From: Chloroflexi bacterium TSY
GTDB taxonomy: Bacteria > Chloroflexota > Anaerolineae > Caldilineales > Caldilineaceae
Assembly: GCA_019217005.1 (NCBI GenBank)
Contig: JAHBNG010000133.1
Coordinates: forward strand, 1-41,551
DNA: 41,551 bases
Direction of reading: 5' to 3'
Part shown: piece by piece, positions 1 through 9,080 of the stretch
Layout of the letters: each line of letters begins with the position of its first letter
How positions within the stretch are numbered: position 1 is the stretch's first letter
The notes under the pieces: generated by a model
Told to the model about the DNA's origin: nothing
Database searches by the model: none
Seen by the model: the letters and a program-made list of their open reading frames with translations, nothing else
Made by a program: the position numbers and the translations under genes

Positions 1-491
1 TTTTATGCCACAAATAAAAGAGTGTGCACCACAGAGTGTGTAAATGAACGCTGTTCAGTCAGAGAACCGCTGCATTTACGCACTTTGGGACACACTCCCA
101 ATAAAAAGACGTCACCTTAAACGGCAACGTCTCCATGCATCAGTAGACCGCAATGAAGAGAAGGCGTTCTCTATTACACGCAGTAGACATAATCCTGCAT
201 TTCTCAGTCAAAACAGACTCGAGCGGGCCAAATGGTCCGAGATTCTCTACTGCGTCTTTTTTCGCCATTTGAACGCTCTACCTCTGAGAAATCCTACTGC
301 GTGTAATCTCTAACGCCGCCGCTACGCTTTAGAGAATGCTGCGCCATGCATGGCGACTCCGCATTGCGGTCTGCCCTGAAAAAAAGGGCAGCAAGAGAAG
401 AGAGAGAGGGGTTAAAGGCCGCGTTGAATAAGAAGCGGGTCCAAGTTGACCCGCCAGAGTGGGTGGCGTCGTTGCCTGTGCCCAACGCAAA
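1..491. other. Non-coding stretch left of the IS110 remnant
   Basis: Apart from the inverted repeat at 163-317 I see no convincing gene here. The short open frames on both strands have no family resemblance and overlap one another. The last ~60 bases before position 492 are probably the 3' end of the IS110 element, but IS110 ends lack inverted repeats, so the border cannot be placed by eye. Confidence 0.4.
163..317. repeat. 155-bp imperfect inverted repeat, possible MITE or hairpin
   Basis: The arms at 163-186 and 294-317 are inverted copies. They share GGCGTT at the outer end and TTACACGCAGTAG at the inner end, separated by five unmatched bases. A second inner pair, ATTTCTCAG and CTGAGAAAT, extends the fold. 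No transposase lies inside. It could be a small non-autonomous element or a structured RNA. No clear target duplication was found. Confidence 0.45.
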
Positions 492-1733
492 TCAGTTGTA
501 GTGAGCACCGTACTTAGGCGGTCGGTGCCAAGAAAACCTGAAGCCGAGGGACTCGAGGGTTTTGAGTGCGCCGGCTTGTGCATGCTCCTTGCGTCGTTTG
601 AGAAAGAAGTCGCCGCCGAGTTCTTCAAAGACGGCATCGGGCTTGTCGATGAGATGATAGACGATGGTCAAGATGGAATGGGCCACGGCAATAGCTGCCC
701 GCTTGGCTCCGCGTCGTGCCTTGAGACGGTGGAACTGTGCGGCGAGATAGGTGTCCTTGGTGCGAGGCGGCCCCCGCTTCAACGAGGGCGGTGACTAACC
801 ATTTCTGGCCCTTTCGTCGGCGACCACTCTTGCGTTTGCCCGCCGATTCGTTGTTGCCAGGACAGACACAAGCCCAGGAGGCCAGTTTCTTAGCTGAGGG
901 CCAGCTTTCGACCGAGGGACCGATCTCCGCCAGAATTATCTCGGCGACGACTCGCCCCACACCGGGAATGGCATCTAGGCGTGCGATGAGGTCAGCATGC
1001 GGAGCCATGAGGACCCCAATCTGTTGATTGAGGGCATCAATGCGTACATTCAGGTGATCGAGATGATGCAGAACTTCTTGCAGCATAAAACGATGATGAG
1101 GACGGACCAGTCCCGTCAACGCATCAACCAACTGGGGAATCTTGGCCCGCAGCCGCTTTTGTGCCAAGTCAGCCATGGCTTCTGGGTCCATCTCATCTGC
1201 AATCAGGGCCTCGATCATCTGGCGTGCCGATACACCTTGGATGCTCGTGACCACCGATCCCAACTTGACGTTGGCATCTTCCAACACCTTATGCAGGCGA
1301 TTGACTGCCGCACTCTTCTCTTGCAAGAGACGCGTCCGATAGCGCGTCAGGTCTCGCAAGTCCCTTTGCTCCACATCTGGAATGAAACTGCGCTCCAGCA
1401 GTCCATAACTCATCAGTTTCGTGATCCAGGCCGCATCGCTCTCATCCGTCTTGCGACCAGGCACCTGTGCCAGATGGCGGGCATTCACAATCCAGACCTC
1501 AAAATGCTCATGCAACACATTGTAGATCGGTTTCCAATACACTCCCGTACTCTCCATCGCCACATGCGTGATCCCATACGACGACAGCCACGACCTCAAC
1601 CCCTCCAACTCGACCGTCGTTGTCCCAAATCGCTTGCGCACCTGCTCCATCCTCCTGATTCATCTACCACACACGCCACTACCATCCGCTTGTGAACATC
1701 CAGGCCGCTGCACTTCGGAAACATCACTTCCAT
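492..1733 (-). pseudogene. IS110-family transposase, two frameshifts
   Basis: IS110-family transposases move their element with a RuvC-like DEDD domain plus a C-terminal serine-containing domain. The start at 1733 follows a strong AAAGGAAAGGA ribosome site and opens with the family's N-terminal GLDVHKRMVVACVVDE motif, which carries the first catalytic Asp. The frame then slips at about 1650-1660 and continues as MEQVRKRFGTT. It runs through the MESTGVYWKP, NARHLAQVPGRKTDESDA and IPGVGRVVAEIILAEIGP motifs, and slips again at about 780 in a G-run before the last ~95 residues, which end at 492. The three frames together give about 410 residues, normal for the family. The protein as written would not be made, unless the two one-base changes are sequencing errors. 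Family assignment is secure; the exact IS is unknown. Confidence 0.85.
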
Positions 1734-1979
1734 CTTCCTTTCCTTTCGCAGCCGCTTGTGTACCCGATTGTGAGCACAGTCTGCCCTGCGTGTTTCGTCC
1801 CGAGGAACGTCCACATCCCGTGGTGCGTCGGTGTACACCAATCTAGCTACTGAGCGTTCTTTACTTGACCACGGACCTTTCCCGATTTCTGTTCGGCGGC
1901 TGCCACCACACTTTAACACATTTTTCATCCCCTGTTGTGTTGGCTCACCGCATGTTTATCTACTGTGTATTAAGTCATA
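1734..1979. other. Gap between IS110 and IS1595 elements
   Basis: This is the upstream flank of the IS110 transposase followed by host sequence. Its last nine bases, TAAGTCATA (1971-1979), are the left copy of the IS1595 target duplication. The matching copy is at 3016-3024. No gene was recognised. Confidence 0.5.
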
Positions 1980-3015
1980 GGCTCATATATGAAAGTAGGT
2001 GGAAAGTATGTAAAATAGGGAAAGAGGTCAATGAGAAAAAAGAAAAGAGAAAAAGAGCCATGAAAATGCGATATCCGATCCAAGAACTGATGAGCGAAGA
2101 AGGCTGTTATGAGAGATTGTTAGAGATCTTGCATCCAGAAGGGATGCAATGTCCAGATGGACATAGATTGCCAGAAGGGCAAGCGCCTCACAGTCGAGAG
2201 CGAGCCCCGGTGAATAAGTACAGATGCCGAGAATGCGGCAAAGTATACGATGCCTTTACGAATACAGTCTGGTCTGGAACGCATTACAATTGTGTGACGA
2301 TAGTCTTAGTGATGCGAGGCATCATTCAAGGGACACCAACGCTGCATCTATCAGAGGAACTGTCTCTGAACTATAGTACGTTGTTGGAGCGTCGCCATCG
2401 GATCCAGAATACGGCGTTGCTCCAAGCCGCAGCCGCTTCCCCCTTTTTCGCGATTCTGTAGCTGAAGCCGATGAACTGTACCAGAATGCAGGAGAGAAAG
2501 GCGATTACCATCCCGATCCAGATGACCCGCCCAGACCTCGAGCCAACAAGCGCCGTGGACGAGGGACGATGGAGAACGACCGACCACCGATTCTGGGCGT
2601 TGTGGGACGAACCTCTGGCCAAGTCCAGTTCACGGTCTGTGACAACACACAACAAGCAACCATTGTTCCTTTAGTTGTTGCTTGCTCTCTCCCTGGCACC
2701 ACTCTCTATACCGACGAGTGCAACGCCTACAATCCCATTGCGGAGACTGGTCGCTCTCATGCCACTGTTTGTCACTCCCGGTACGAATGGGCTCGCGATG
2801 ATGATGGCGACGGCATTCGGGAAGTTCACTGCAACACCATGGAAGGCATTTGGACTGGTCTACGCAATTTTCTGCGTCCCTTTCGGGGTGTTCATAAACG
2901 TTATCTTGCCCAATATGTTGCCATCTTTGAATGGACTCACAATCTCAAATTCGTCAATGACTCCTTTCTTCGCTCTCTCATTGACTCCCATTTCACCTAT
3001 TTTCATTCATGAGCC
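1980..3015 (+). mobile_element. IS1595-family insertion sequence, complete ends
   Basis: The left end GGCTCATATATGAAAGTAGG and the inverted right end (ATGAGCC at 3009-3015, with related sequence inward) form imperfect terminal inverted repeats. TAAGTCATA flanks both sides (1971-1979 and 3016-3024), giving an 8-9 bp target duplication, as expected for IS1595 relatives. The element sits 24 bp beyond the stop of the foldase gene and leaves that gene's coding end intact. Confidence 0.8.
2060..3012 (+). pseudogene. IS1595-family (ISXO2-like) transposase, one frameshift
   Basis: This is the DDE-type transposase of the surrounding element. The N-terminal part has a zinc-ribbon pattern (CPDGHRLP then YRCRECGKVYDAFT), which binds DNA in this family. 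The catalytic half shows DELYQNAGEKG, then LYTDECNAYNPI and HCNTMEGIWTGLRNFLRPF, with the late N-x-x-E signature typical of IS1595. The frame breaks at about 2440-2450 within the CCCCCTTTTT run. Downstream the next frame continues immediately as RDSVAEADELYQ, so one indel separates two otherwise sound halves. The start at 2060 was chosen because homology begins there. It ends inside the right inverted repeat. Confidence 0.82.
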
Positions 3016-3039
3016 TAAGTCATATTTTGTTTGCTGTTC

Positions 3040-4477
3040 TTACCCCCCGTGTCCACCAGCAGGCACTTGTACTGGTCCCTGTGGACGATTGGCTGCTCGC
3101 CGGATGCTGCCGGGTAAGAGAGATTCCAAATCATCTGGACGATCGATTTCCAAGCCTTCTACGCTACTACGCAGCCAGTCTTGGTAGGCTTGCCGGCGTT
3201 CTTGTTCTAAAGCTGATTCTTCTTTGGGGCGTTCGCTATCTTTTTCAAGCACTTCGATCAGATGGTATCCAAACGTTGTAGAAATTGGTTCGCTAACTTC
3301 CCCTATCTCGAGCGAAAAAGCGGCTTCTTCGAATTCTGGCACCATTCGTCCTGAGCCAAACCAACCTAAATCGCCACCACTGGCGGCGTTGCTTGCATCG
3401 TCACTGTAATCCGCAGCGATCACTGCGAAATCTTCACCATCCTCCACAATACGGTTACGCAAATCCAGAATCTCTGTCAATGTCTCTTCGCGGGTGCGTG
3501 GTCCGTCTGTTGGAGTTGGCGTGGGCGCATCTTCTGGCAATTCCGTTGGAGCCGGTGTTGGTACAGGTGTGTCCCTCCTCTGGAACGTCTGTAGGTGTCG
3601 GCGTTGGGTCGCGCGGACGCAGCAAAATGTGGCGAGCATTGACCTGTTCTTCGGTTGCCGAGACCTCTTCATCGCCAATGACTTCGGCTAATTTCTCGTT
3701 GAGTAATTGGGTACGAATGATCGCTCGATATTGATCAATCGACAGCCCTGCAATATTTTGTAATTGGTCAGAACGTTCGTCTAACCGCTCGTCATAATCT
3801 GTATCGGACAAAATTGGTAGGGGCGTAGCAGTCGGAAGAGGTGTCACAGTTGCCGTAATCGTCGAGCTGATGTCAACGGTTGGTGTGGCCGTTGGGGTCC
3901 ACGCCGTGGCCGTAGCCGTTGCGTTTACATTGGCTTCCGCTGTCTCTGTCGCCTGTGTTTCTGTCACATAGCCAAACCGGGCTGCAATCTCTTCACGAAG
4001 TGTCTCGTTTACTTCATCATCACTCACCTCAATGCCGCGATCGGCTGCTTCTCGGAGGATGACTTTTTCATCGATCATCTGATCTAAGACTTGGATGCCT
4101 AAGGTGAGAGGACTTGCCAACGTACTTTCAATTTGGCTGATCTGTTGAGCGAAAAAACCACCGCCGCCAAATTGCTGTTCAAAACGCCGCAACTGCCCAA
4201 GTTGCTCTAGCAGCCGGTTTTGCTGGAGTAGAACGCGACGACGAAATTCTCTCGTGATAATTTTATCTTCACCCACTGTCGCCACAGCCGAATTTGGCTT
4301 GACGGCAAACTCCATGATTGCGCCAACAATAATAAAGAGCAGTGCCAGACCCAATGCGACACCGACGCCTAGAAAGAGCTTGCGATTGCGTTCGCGATCC
4401 CGTGCGCGCAGACGCACTTCCTTCCGAGTAAGTTCACGTTGTTCTTCTACTTGCTGCTTTTGCTTTTTCTTGGCCAT
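3040..4477 (-). pseudogene. SurA/PrsA-like parvulin peptidyl-prolyl isomerase, frameshifted
   Basis: This is a predicted extracytoplasmic foldase that would catalyse prolyl cis/trans isomerisation of exported proteins. The first ~35 residues are highly basic ([18 protein letters not shown]) and are followed by one membrane anchor ([17 protein letters not shown]). A SurA-type N-domain comes next ([37 protein letters not shown]), then a Thr/Pro low-complexity linker. A rotamase domain begins at ARHILL, continues through FAVIAADYSDDASNAASGGDLGWF, and ends with ISTTFGYHLIEVLE. One extra base at about 3567-3575 (GAGGGAC) shifts the frame in the middle of the rotamase domain, inside a Pro/Thr insert. 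Removing one G gives a continuous ~478-residue protein. It starts 17 bp after rpsR with GGAG at good spacing, so it is likely co-transcribed. The frameshift may be a sequencing error. Confidence 0.8.
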
Positions 4478-4494
4478 CTATTTGCTCCAGATCA

Positions 4495-5190
4495 CTATCG
4501 CCGTCGCTTAAGTCTACTCATACGTGTATGGTCACCGGTGTACGGGAGCAACGCCAAATGACGCGCCCGCTTGATTTCTCTGACCACCCGCCGCTGGATC
4601 TTGGCGCTAACGCCTGTTTTGCGCCGCGAATAGATACGGCCATATGGATCAATGAAGCGTGCTAAGAGGGGAATATTTTTATAGGTAACATCTTCGAGCG
4701 TGACGCGAATCCGGATGCGACGCGAACGGCCATATTGGATAACGGGTTCATACTCATGTGGGCCGATCCCTGATGCTGGCGGTTTGCCACCCTGATTCTC
4801 CCTTTGGTCTCGCTGTCGGTGATCACGTCGGTGATCACGCCGATTATCTCTTTGTCGATTATCTCTTTGTCGATTATCTCGCTGTCGCCCTTCTCTCGGT
4901 CGGTTGTTATCACTAGATTGCCGATTTTGGATAGTTTCTTGCGGTTTCGTTTCGTTCGCAGCGTTATCTTTGGTTTCGGCGGCATTGTCCGGCTTATTTT
5001 TTCCTGGTGCTTCTGAGTCGCCATCACTCACTTTTGGTACACTCTTGGATTCATTTGCACTGCTATCGCCAGAATCTGAACTCTCTGCTACTACATCCGC
5101 AACGGCTGTATTTTCCACTACTGAACTTTGTCCGCTATCGGCAGAATCTGTTTCTTGAGCTTCTTGTGTGGGATTTGCTTGCTCGCTCAT
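4495..5190 (-). CDS. rpsR: Ribosomal protein bS18 with long disordered N-terminal extension
   Basis: This small-subunit protein pairs with bS6 on the platform of the 30S subunit. The core, about residues 155-225, is typical: YKNIPLLARFIDPYGRIYSR, RRKTGVSAKIQRRVVREIKR and ARHLALLPYT. Ordinary bS18 is 70-90 residues, whereas this one is 231. The added ~145 residues are acidic and Ser/Ala-rich at first (SSVVENTAVADVVAESSDSG), then become a charged Arg/Asp/Asn tract with short tandem units (QRDNR, RRDH) that are also repetitive at the DNA level (4840-4900). The start at 5190 was chosen for its AAAGGA ribosome site; an in-frame ATG 48 bases upstream lacks one. It lies ~110 bp after rpsF in the same direction, an arrangement shared by many bacteria, though here no ssb gene separates the two. 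Confidence 0.9.
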   Translation of the reverse strand: MSEQANPTQEAQETDSADSGQSSVVENTAVADVVAESSDSGDSSANESKSVPKVSDGDSEAPGKNKPDNAAETKDNAANETKPQETIQNRQSSDNNRPREGRQRDNRQRDNRQRDNRRDHRRDHRQRDQRENQGGKPPASGIGPHEYEPVIQYGRSRRIRIRVTLEDVTYKNIPLLARFIDPYGRIYSRRKTGVSAKIQRRVVREIKRARHLALLPYTGDHTRMSRLKRRR

Positions 5191-5303
5191 TTGAATTCCT
5201 TTTGTCTCTGACTGTTTGTCTGAAAAGTTCTGTGACAATGCACTGGTTCGAGAAACCGGTCGAATTCTCAGCTACTTTTCGGACGGATTCTAATTCTATT
5301 CGG

Positions 5304-5606
5304 TTACTCATCAAGTCGTAAATAAAGATAGCGAAGCACATCTTCATTGAAGCGCAAAACGCGTTCGACTTCCTCCAATGCACTGCCCGGTATCTTCATC
5401 CGATGCAAAATATAATAGCCTTCGAAATACTTAAACTTGATTGGATAGGCCAAATTGCGCTTCCCCCACAGCTCCGTCTCAGTAATTTCACCTTGTTGCC
5501 GGGTAATCATCTCTTTCAATTGATTATCCACGGCTGTGATGCCAGTCTCATCCAATTCAGGTTGAATAATATAGACCAGCTCATACTCTCGCAGTTGTTC
5601 GCTCAT
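5304..5606 (-). CDS. rpsF: Ribosomal protein bS6
   Basis: This 30S platform protein binds bS18. The 100-residue sequence has the usual length and motifs: REYELVYIIQPELDE at the start, ELWGKRNLAYPIKFKYFEGY in the middle and LRFNEDVLRYLYLRLDE at the end. The start at 5606 is preceded by AAAGGAATAG at ideal spacing; the longer open frame upstream (to 5690) has no bS6 homology. It is the first gene of a likely rpsF-rpsR-foldase operon. An inverted repeat lies ~135 bp upstream. Confidence 0.95.
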   Translation of the reverse strand: MSEQLREYELVYIIQPELDETGITAVDNQLKEMITRQQGEITETELWGKRNLAYPIKFKYFEGYYILHRMKIPGSALEEVERVLRFNEDVLRYLYLRLDE

Positions 5607-6002
5607 TCTATTCCTTTCATTTGTTGTGTTCCTCATTGTATCAAAACAGTGGATCATTGGGAGCACAACTCTTTCTTTGGAGTCGCCCATAGATCGCAGC
5701 TCATCTTCCTTAAGAAAGCTGTCTTCCTATGCACAGAAAGAGCGAGGGACGATGTCTATTGTTGACACAGTGTCCCTCGCTGTAAGCCAACCCATAGTGT
5801 AGCATGAATTGGTTCTGCTGCCCAAATTTTGGTCGTTCTGACGCACGACTGTTGGTAGAAGAGATAGAGGTAACAGTTCGGCTTGCTGCACCGAACGAGG
5901 AGATGACAGTCAGTCACTTTTCGCACAAAGTGAGCCGTGCTTGTTCCTGACCTGCCCGGTTGAACGTGATGTGACTGTCACCTTCGGGGATAATCTGAAC
6001 AG
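5607..6002. other. Intergenic region with repeated TGACTGTCA-type words
   Basis: No gene was recognised. Besides the hairpin at 5741-5781, the part next to the glutathione transferase gene holds several copies of related words (GACAGTCAGTCACTTTTCGC, TGACTGTCACC, ACAGTCACTTTT). The same words recur in the gap on the other side of that gene. Confidence 0.4.
5741..5781 (-). promoter_or_regulatory. Hairpin in the presumed rpsF leader
   Basis: AGCGAGGGAC (5741-5750) pairs perfectly with GTCCCTCGCT (5772-5781), and GTC/GAC pairs extend the fold inward. There is no T-run on either side, so a simple terminator is unlikely. S6:S18 autoregulatory leaders are known upstream of rpsF in many bacteria, but I could not match the conserved core of that motif here. 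The role is therefore a guess. Confidence 0.3.
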
Positions 6003-6683
6003 TCACTTTTGACCAAACAGAACCTTGCGCGCTTCTTTCGTTGTCAGTGGAGCGGCCTCGATCTTTTCAACCCAATCATAGGCGCGCACCGTAGCTGGCT
6101 TTGCCTCAATCGTCTCGTACCAACGCTTTACGTGGGGATAGTCATTGAGATCTTGTTTTTGTCGTTCATGACGCTGAATCCAAGGATAGCAAGCCATATC
6201 TGCAATCGAATAGGTGTCCACGATAAACTCGCGGTTACTGAGCCGCGTATTGAGAACGTTATAGAGACGCACTGTTTCATTCATATAGCGTTCAATTGCG
6301 TAAGGAACATTTTCTGGTGCATACAAATTGAAGTGATGAGTCTGTCCCAACATTGGGCCCAAGCCACCCATCTGCCAAAAAAGCCACTGCATCACATCAT
6401 GGCGAGTGCGCAGATTCTCTGGGAGAAACTGACCAACTTTTTCTGCCAAGTAAAGCAAAATAGCACCCGACTCGAAAAGAGAAATGGGTTCACCGCCATC
6501 AGCGGGCGCATGATCCACAATAGCGGGAATGCGGTTATTCGGTGCGATTTTCAGGAAGTCCGGTTCAAATTGTTCTCCTTTGCCAATATTAACTGGAACG
6601 ATTTTATATTCCAGCCCAACTTCTTCCAGAAACATTGTGATTTTATGACCATTAGGCGTCATCCAGTAATAGAGATCGATCAT
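6003..6683 (-). CDS. yfcG: YfcG-like glutathione S-transferase family protein
   Basis: This 226-residue protein has a thioredoxin-fold N-domain and a helical C-domain. It closely follows the nu-class GST/disulfide reductase type, whose Escherichia coli member YfcG reduces disulfides with glutathione. Visible motifs are MIDLYYWMTPNGHKITMFLE at the start (the TPNGHKI segment holds the active-site Thr/Asn), then APNNRIPAIVDH, the glutathione-binding SLFESGAILLYLAEK, and YSIADMACYPWI in the C-domain. The start at 6683 matches the family start; the open frame upstream is unrelated. A GGAG lies ~11 bases upstream. It is cytoplasmic and stands alone between two repeat-rich gaps, so no partner is suggested. 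Confidence 0.88.
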   Translation of the reverse strand: MIDLYYWMTPNGHKITMFLEEVGLEYKIVPVNIGKGEQFEPDFLKIAPNNRIPAIVDHAPADGGEPISLFESGAILLYLAEKVGQFLPENLRTRHDVMQWLFWQMGGLGPMLGQTHHFNLYAPENVPYAIERYMNETVRLYNVLNTRLSNREFIVDTYSIADMACYPWIQRHERQKQDLNDYPHVKRWYETIEAKPATVRAYDWVEKIEAAPLTTKEARKVLFGQK

Positions 6684-7157
6684 AGTGTGGTTGTCTCCTC
6701 TGTTTATAGTACGTGTTGCGTGATACTTATCGAGAAAATAGTCTGGCTGCAAGTTTACCAATTGTCAATGTAGCCAACCGGATTCCAAGAGCCTTAATTC
6801 ACAATTGACAGCTGATCACACAGTGGGCCTTTGGCCGGCCAGCAATTGTCAATTCAAAGCCGCCAGATGACAGTCACTAGATCCGCCCCAACGCAACCCT
6901 TAAGTGACAGTCATCTAGCTATCCGTGTGGTTTGGAGACCAACTGAGCGGAAGGTGACCGCCACTTTTCGACCCAGCGAGGAAGAAAAAGCGACCATCCA
7001 GGTTTGATTGCGAGCAGTGGCTGTCACCTGGAGCGGCGATGGCACCGAATTTCTGACCAGGATTGGATCTAACCTCGAATTTACAATTGCTGTTGGCCAT
7101 CGTTGGCCATTGACGATTTGTTCGCATCACATCAACTCATAAATCCAAAATCGCAGA
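6684..7157. other. Intergenic region with inverted and interspersed short repeats
   Basis: No convincing gene. AGATGACAGTCACT (6865-6878) and AGTGACAGTCATCT (6903-6916) form an inverted repeat with one central mismatch. CAATTGTCAA and its reverse CAATTGACA also recur several times (6755-6860 and near 7083). These words resemble those at 5880-6010. Confidence 0.4.
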
Positions 7158-9080
7158 TTAAATATCATCGACCGGAAGCCCCTCATACGCCATAATCTTG
7201 AGAGCGTTTGTCGTGGGGCATGGTCCCTGTCGTAAAATATAATCGAACGCCATACGACCTTTTCTGATATCGTCTCGAAAGTGATAATTGGTGAGCAAGG
7301 GTAGTTCATCCGCCAGCTTGACCAATTCCAGATCGTGGGTCGAGATCAGACCAATGCCGTGACGCCCCGCTAGCGCTCGGACATAAGAGCGGCTACCGAT
7401 TAAGCGTTCGCGGTTATTTGTTCCGCGGAAGATTTCATCAATAGAAAAAAAGAGCGGGAGAGCATTCTGCTCATCGAGCTGCTCGAGCAGCATCTTCAAC
7501 CGTTTAACTTCGGCATAAAAATAGGAGATGCCATCCGTGACCGAGTCGCTCACCTTGATTGATGTGAAGAGCCGCAATAAGGACGCATCGAAGCGTGTTG
7601 CATCAACAGGTCCACCCGCGAAAGCGAGCGCTAGGTTGGTACCAAGCGAGCGTAGAAATGTGCTTTTGCCTGCCATGTTCGAGCCGGTAATGAGCGCGAT
7701 TTGACCGAGTTGTTCAACATGAAAATCATTGCACACTTTTGGTTCAGTCGTGTTCGTATCTGGCAAAAGAGGATGTCCCAGCTTCTCGACATGAAAGACC
7801 GCTTGGTCATCAGATGATTGGAAAGGTGAGTGAACAGTCGGTAAAATATAACCAGGATTCAGATAGGCTAAATTTGCGAGTGAGCAAAGAGCTTCTAGTT
7901 TAAACCAGACATGAAGCCATTTTGGAATGCGTTGCGATACCGCCTGTTTGCAACGGAGCAATTGATATCCAAAAAAAATATCCCACGGCACCGCTAAATT
8001 GAGTGCAAACCAAATTAAGGGATTGCCGCGAATTCCAGTCGCGTTGACAATCCAGGCCAAGCGATTCATGTAAGCTGAAGGGCGTATTTGCTGGGCCAGA
8101 AATGGTTGGCAAAGCATTTGGAGTTTTGGCGTTTCGCGATATGAATAGCTCTCGAGTTGTTGGAAGACAGCGGCTAGTTGCGCCAACGCTTCGCGCAATT
8201 TTGTCGCTTCGCTAAACATATCCTTTCCTTGTGCTGCTCCAGTGGCCATCGAGGTTGTGTAAAACATGAGAATGGCATAGAGTCCAAGCGTATAGGGCCA
8301 AACGGTTTCGACGGCAAAGAGTAAATAGAGGGCCACTAGAATGGCGTTTAAGATAGCAAGTCCACCCAGCAAAACAAGCCAACGCAACAAAGTTGTCAGG
8401 TTCGATGTATCGGAAAACCATGCTTCTAATTGATCAGATTTCCAACGCTCTGAATCGGATTGTTTGCTCCGTAGAGATTGATTACTTTGTTCTGTCGCCA
8501 ATGTTCCGTTGAGGAGGAGTCGAGTACGAAATAAGAAGAGAGGCGTTAACTCTTGTACCAATCCTTGTCGGTGTTGAATTGTGTTCAGATCCGGTTCTGT
8601 TGTGGTCAACCAGTTGCGCAATCGTTGACTTCCTTCTTGGGTCATGCTGACATCGATCAGGCGATGTAAAGAACGAGGACCCACGATATCGATATCGGCT
8701 TCAAAGTGATGATCATACCGAGGATGCGTTGCCGCGGCAGGGGGGATTTCATTCCAGTTCAAACACATCCGCGCGACTTGGGCAGATTTAATGCGTTTCC
8801 AAATTGTATATGACAGTATATTTTGCTCAAGACGATTGTGGATTTTGACAATGACAACAAAAAGCGCGCCCAAGCCAAAGGCGCAAATCCAAAAGAGCCA
8901 CTGACCGACAAAAAAGAACGCCATGCTACTGAGTCCAACCGCAGCAAGGAAGCTGATGAGTCGTGCCAATGTCCAGCGTTGACTCCTCTGTTGGAGACGT
9001 GTGAGCCGCTCTTCGAGAAAACGGATCTGCTGTTGAAACGTGTGTAAACGATTTGCCTTAGTCATAGGTGCATAAGTCAT
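7158..9080 (-). CDS. Membrane-embedded MutS-family ATPase
   Basis: This 640-residue protein joins a MutS-type ATPase to membrane segments. Hydrophobic helices lie near residues 40-90 (ISFLAAVGLSSMAFFFVGQW, WICAFGLGALFVVIV) and 230-285 (LLVLLGGLAILNAILVALYL and following). A MutS lever-like region (DIVGPRSLHRLIDVSMTQEG) precedes and spans this. The C-terminal third has Walker A TGSNMAGKSTFLR (about residue 463), the MutS SDSVTDGISYFYAEVKRL segment, Walker B FFSIDEIFRGTNNRERL and the STHDLEL switch. The N-terminal mismatch-recognition domain of true MutS is absent. Family knowledge places such proteins among MutS paralogues of unknown role, and mismatch repair should not be assumed. The start is uncertain: a 15-bp tandem duplication (ATGCACCTATGACTT) puts ATGs at 9080 and 9065, and neither has a clear ribosome site. 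Confidence 0.8.
   Translation of the reverse strand: MTYAPMTKANRLHTFQQQIRFLEERLTRLQQRSQRWTLARLISFLAAVGLSSMAFFFVGQWLFWICAFGLGALFVVIVKIHNRLEQNILSYTIWKRIKSAQVARMCLNWNEIPPAAATHPRYDHHFEADIDIVGPRSLHRLIDVSMTQEGSQRLRNWLTTTEPDLNTIQHRQGLVQELTPLFLFRTRLLLNGTLATEQSNQSLRSKQSDSERWKSDQLEAWFSDTSNLTTLLRWLVLLGGLAILNAILVALYLLFAVETVWPYTLGLYAILMFYTTSMATGAAQGKDMFSEATKLREALAQLAAVFQQLESYSYRETPKLQMLCQPFLAQQIRPSAYMNRLAWIVNATGIRGNPLIWFALNLAVPWDIFFGYQLLRCKQAVSQRIPKWLHVWFKLEALCSLANLAYLNPGYILPTVHSPFQSSDDQAVFHVEKLGHPLLPDTNTTEPKVCNDFHVEQLGQIALITGSNMAGKSTFLRSLGTNLALAFAGGPVDATRFDASLLRLFTSIKVSDSVTDGISYFYAEVKRLKMLLEQLDEQNALPLFFSIDEIFRGTNNRERLIGSRSYVRALAGRHGIGLISTHDLELVKLADELPLLTNYHFRDDIRKGRMAFDYILRQGPCPTTNALKIMAYEGLPVDDI

Noticed and set aside
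44..794. Several overlapping short open frames on both strands at the left end
   Set aside because: They lack recognisable families and ribosome sites, and some overlap the IS110 transposase in other phases.
4840..4900. CRISPR-like short tandem repeats
   Set aside because: The units are 15-18 bp, have no spacers and encode the QRDNR/RRDH stretches of bS18.
4804..5016. Repetitive open frame opposite rpsR
   Set aside because: It is the antisense shadow of the repetitive bS18 extension (poly Ile/Ser from the QRDNR repeats).
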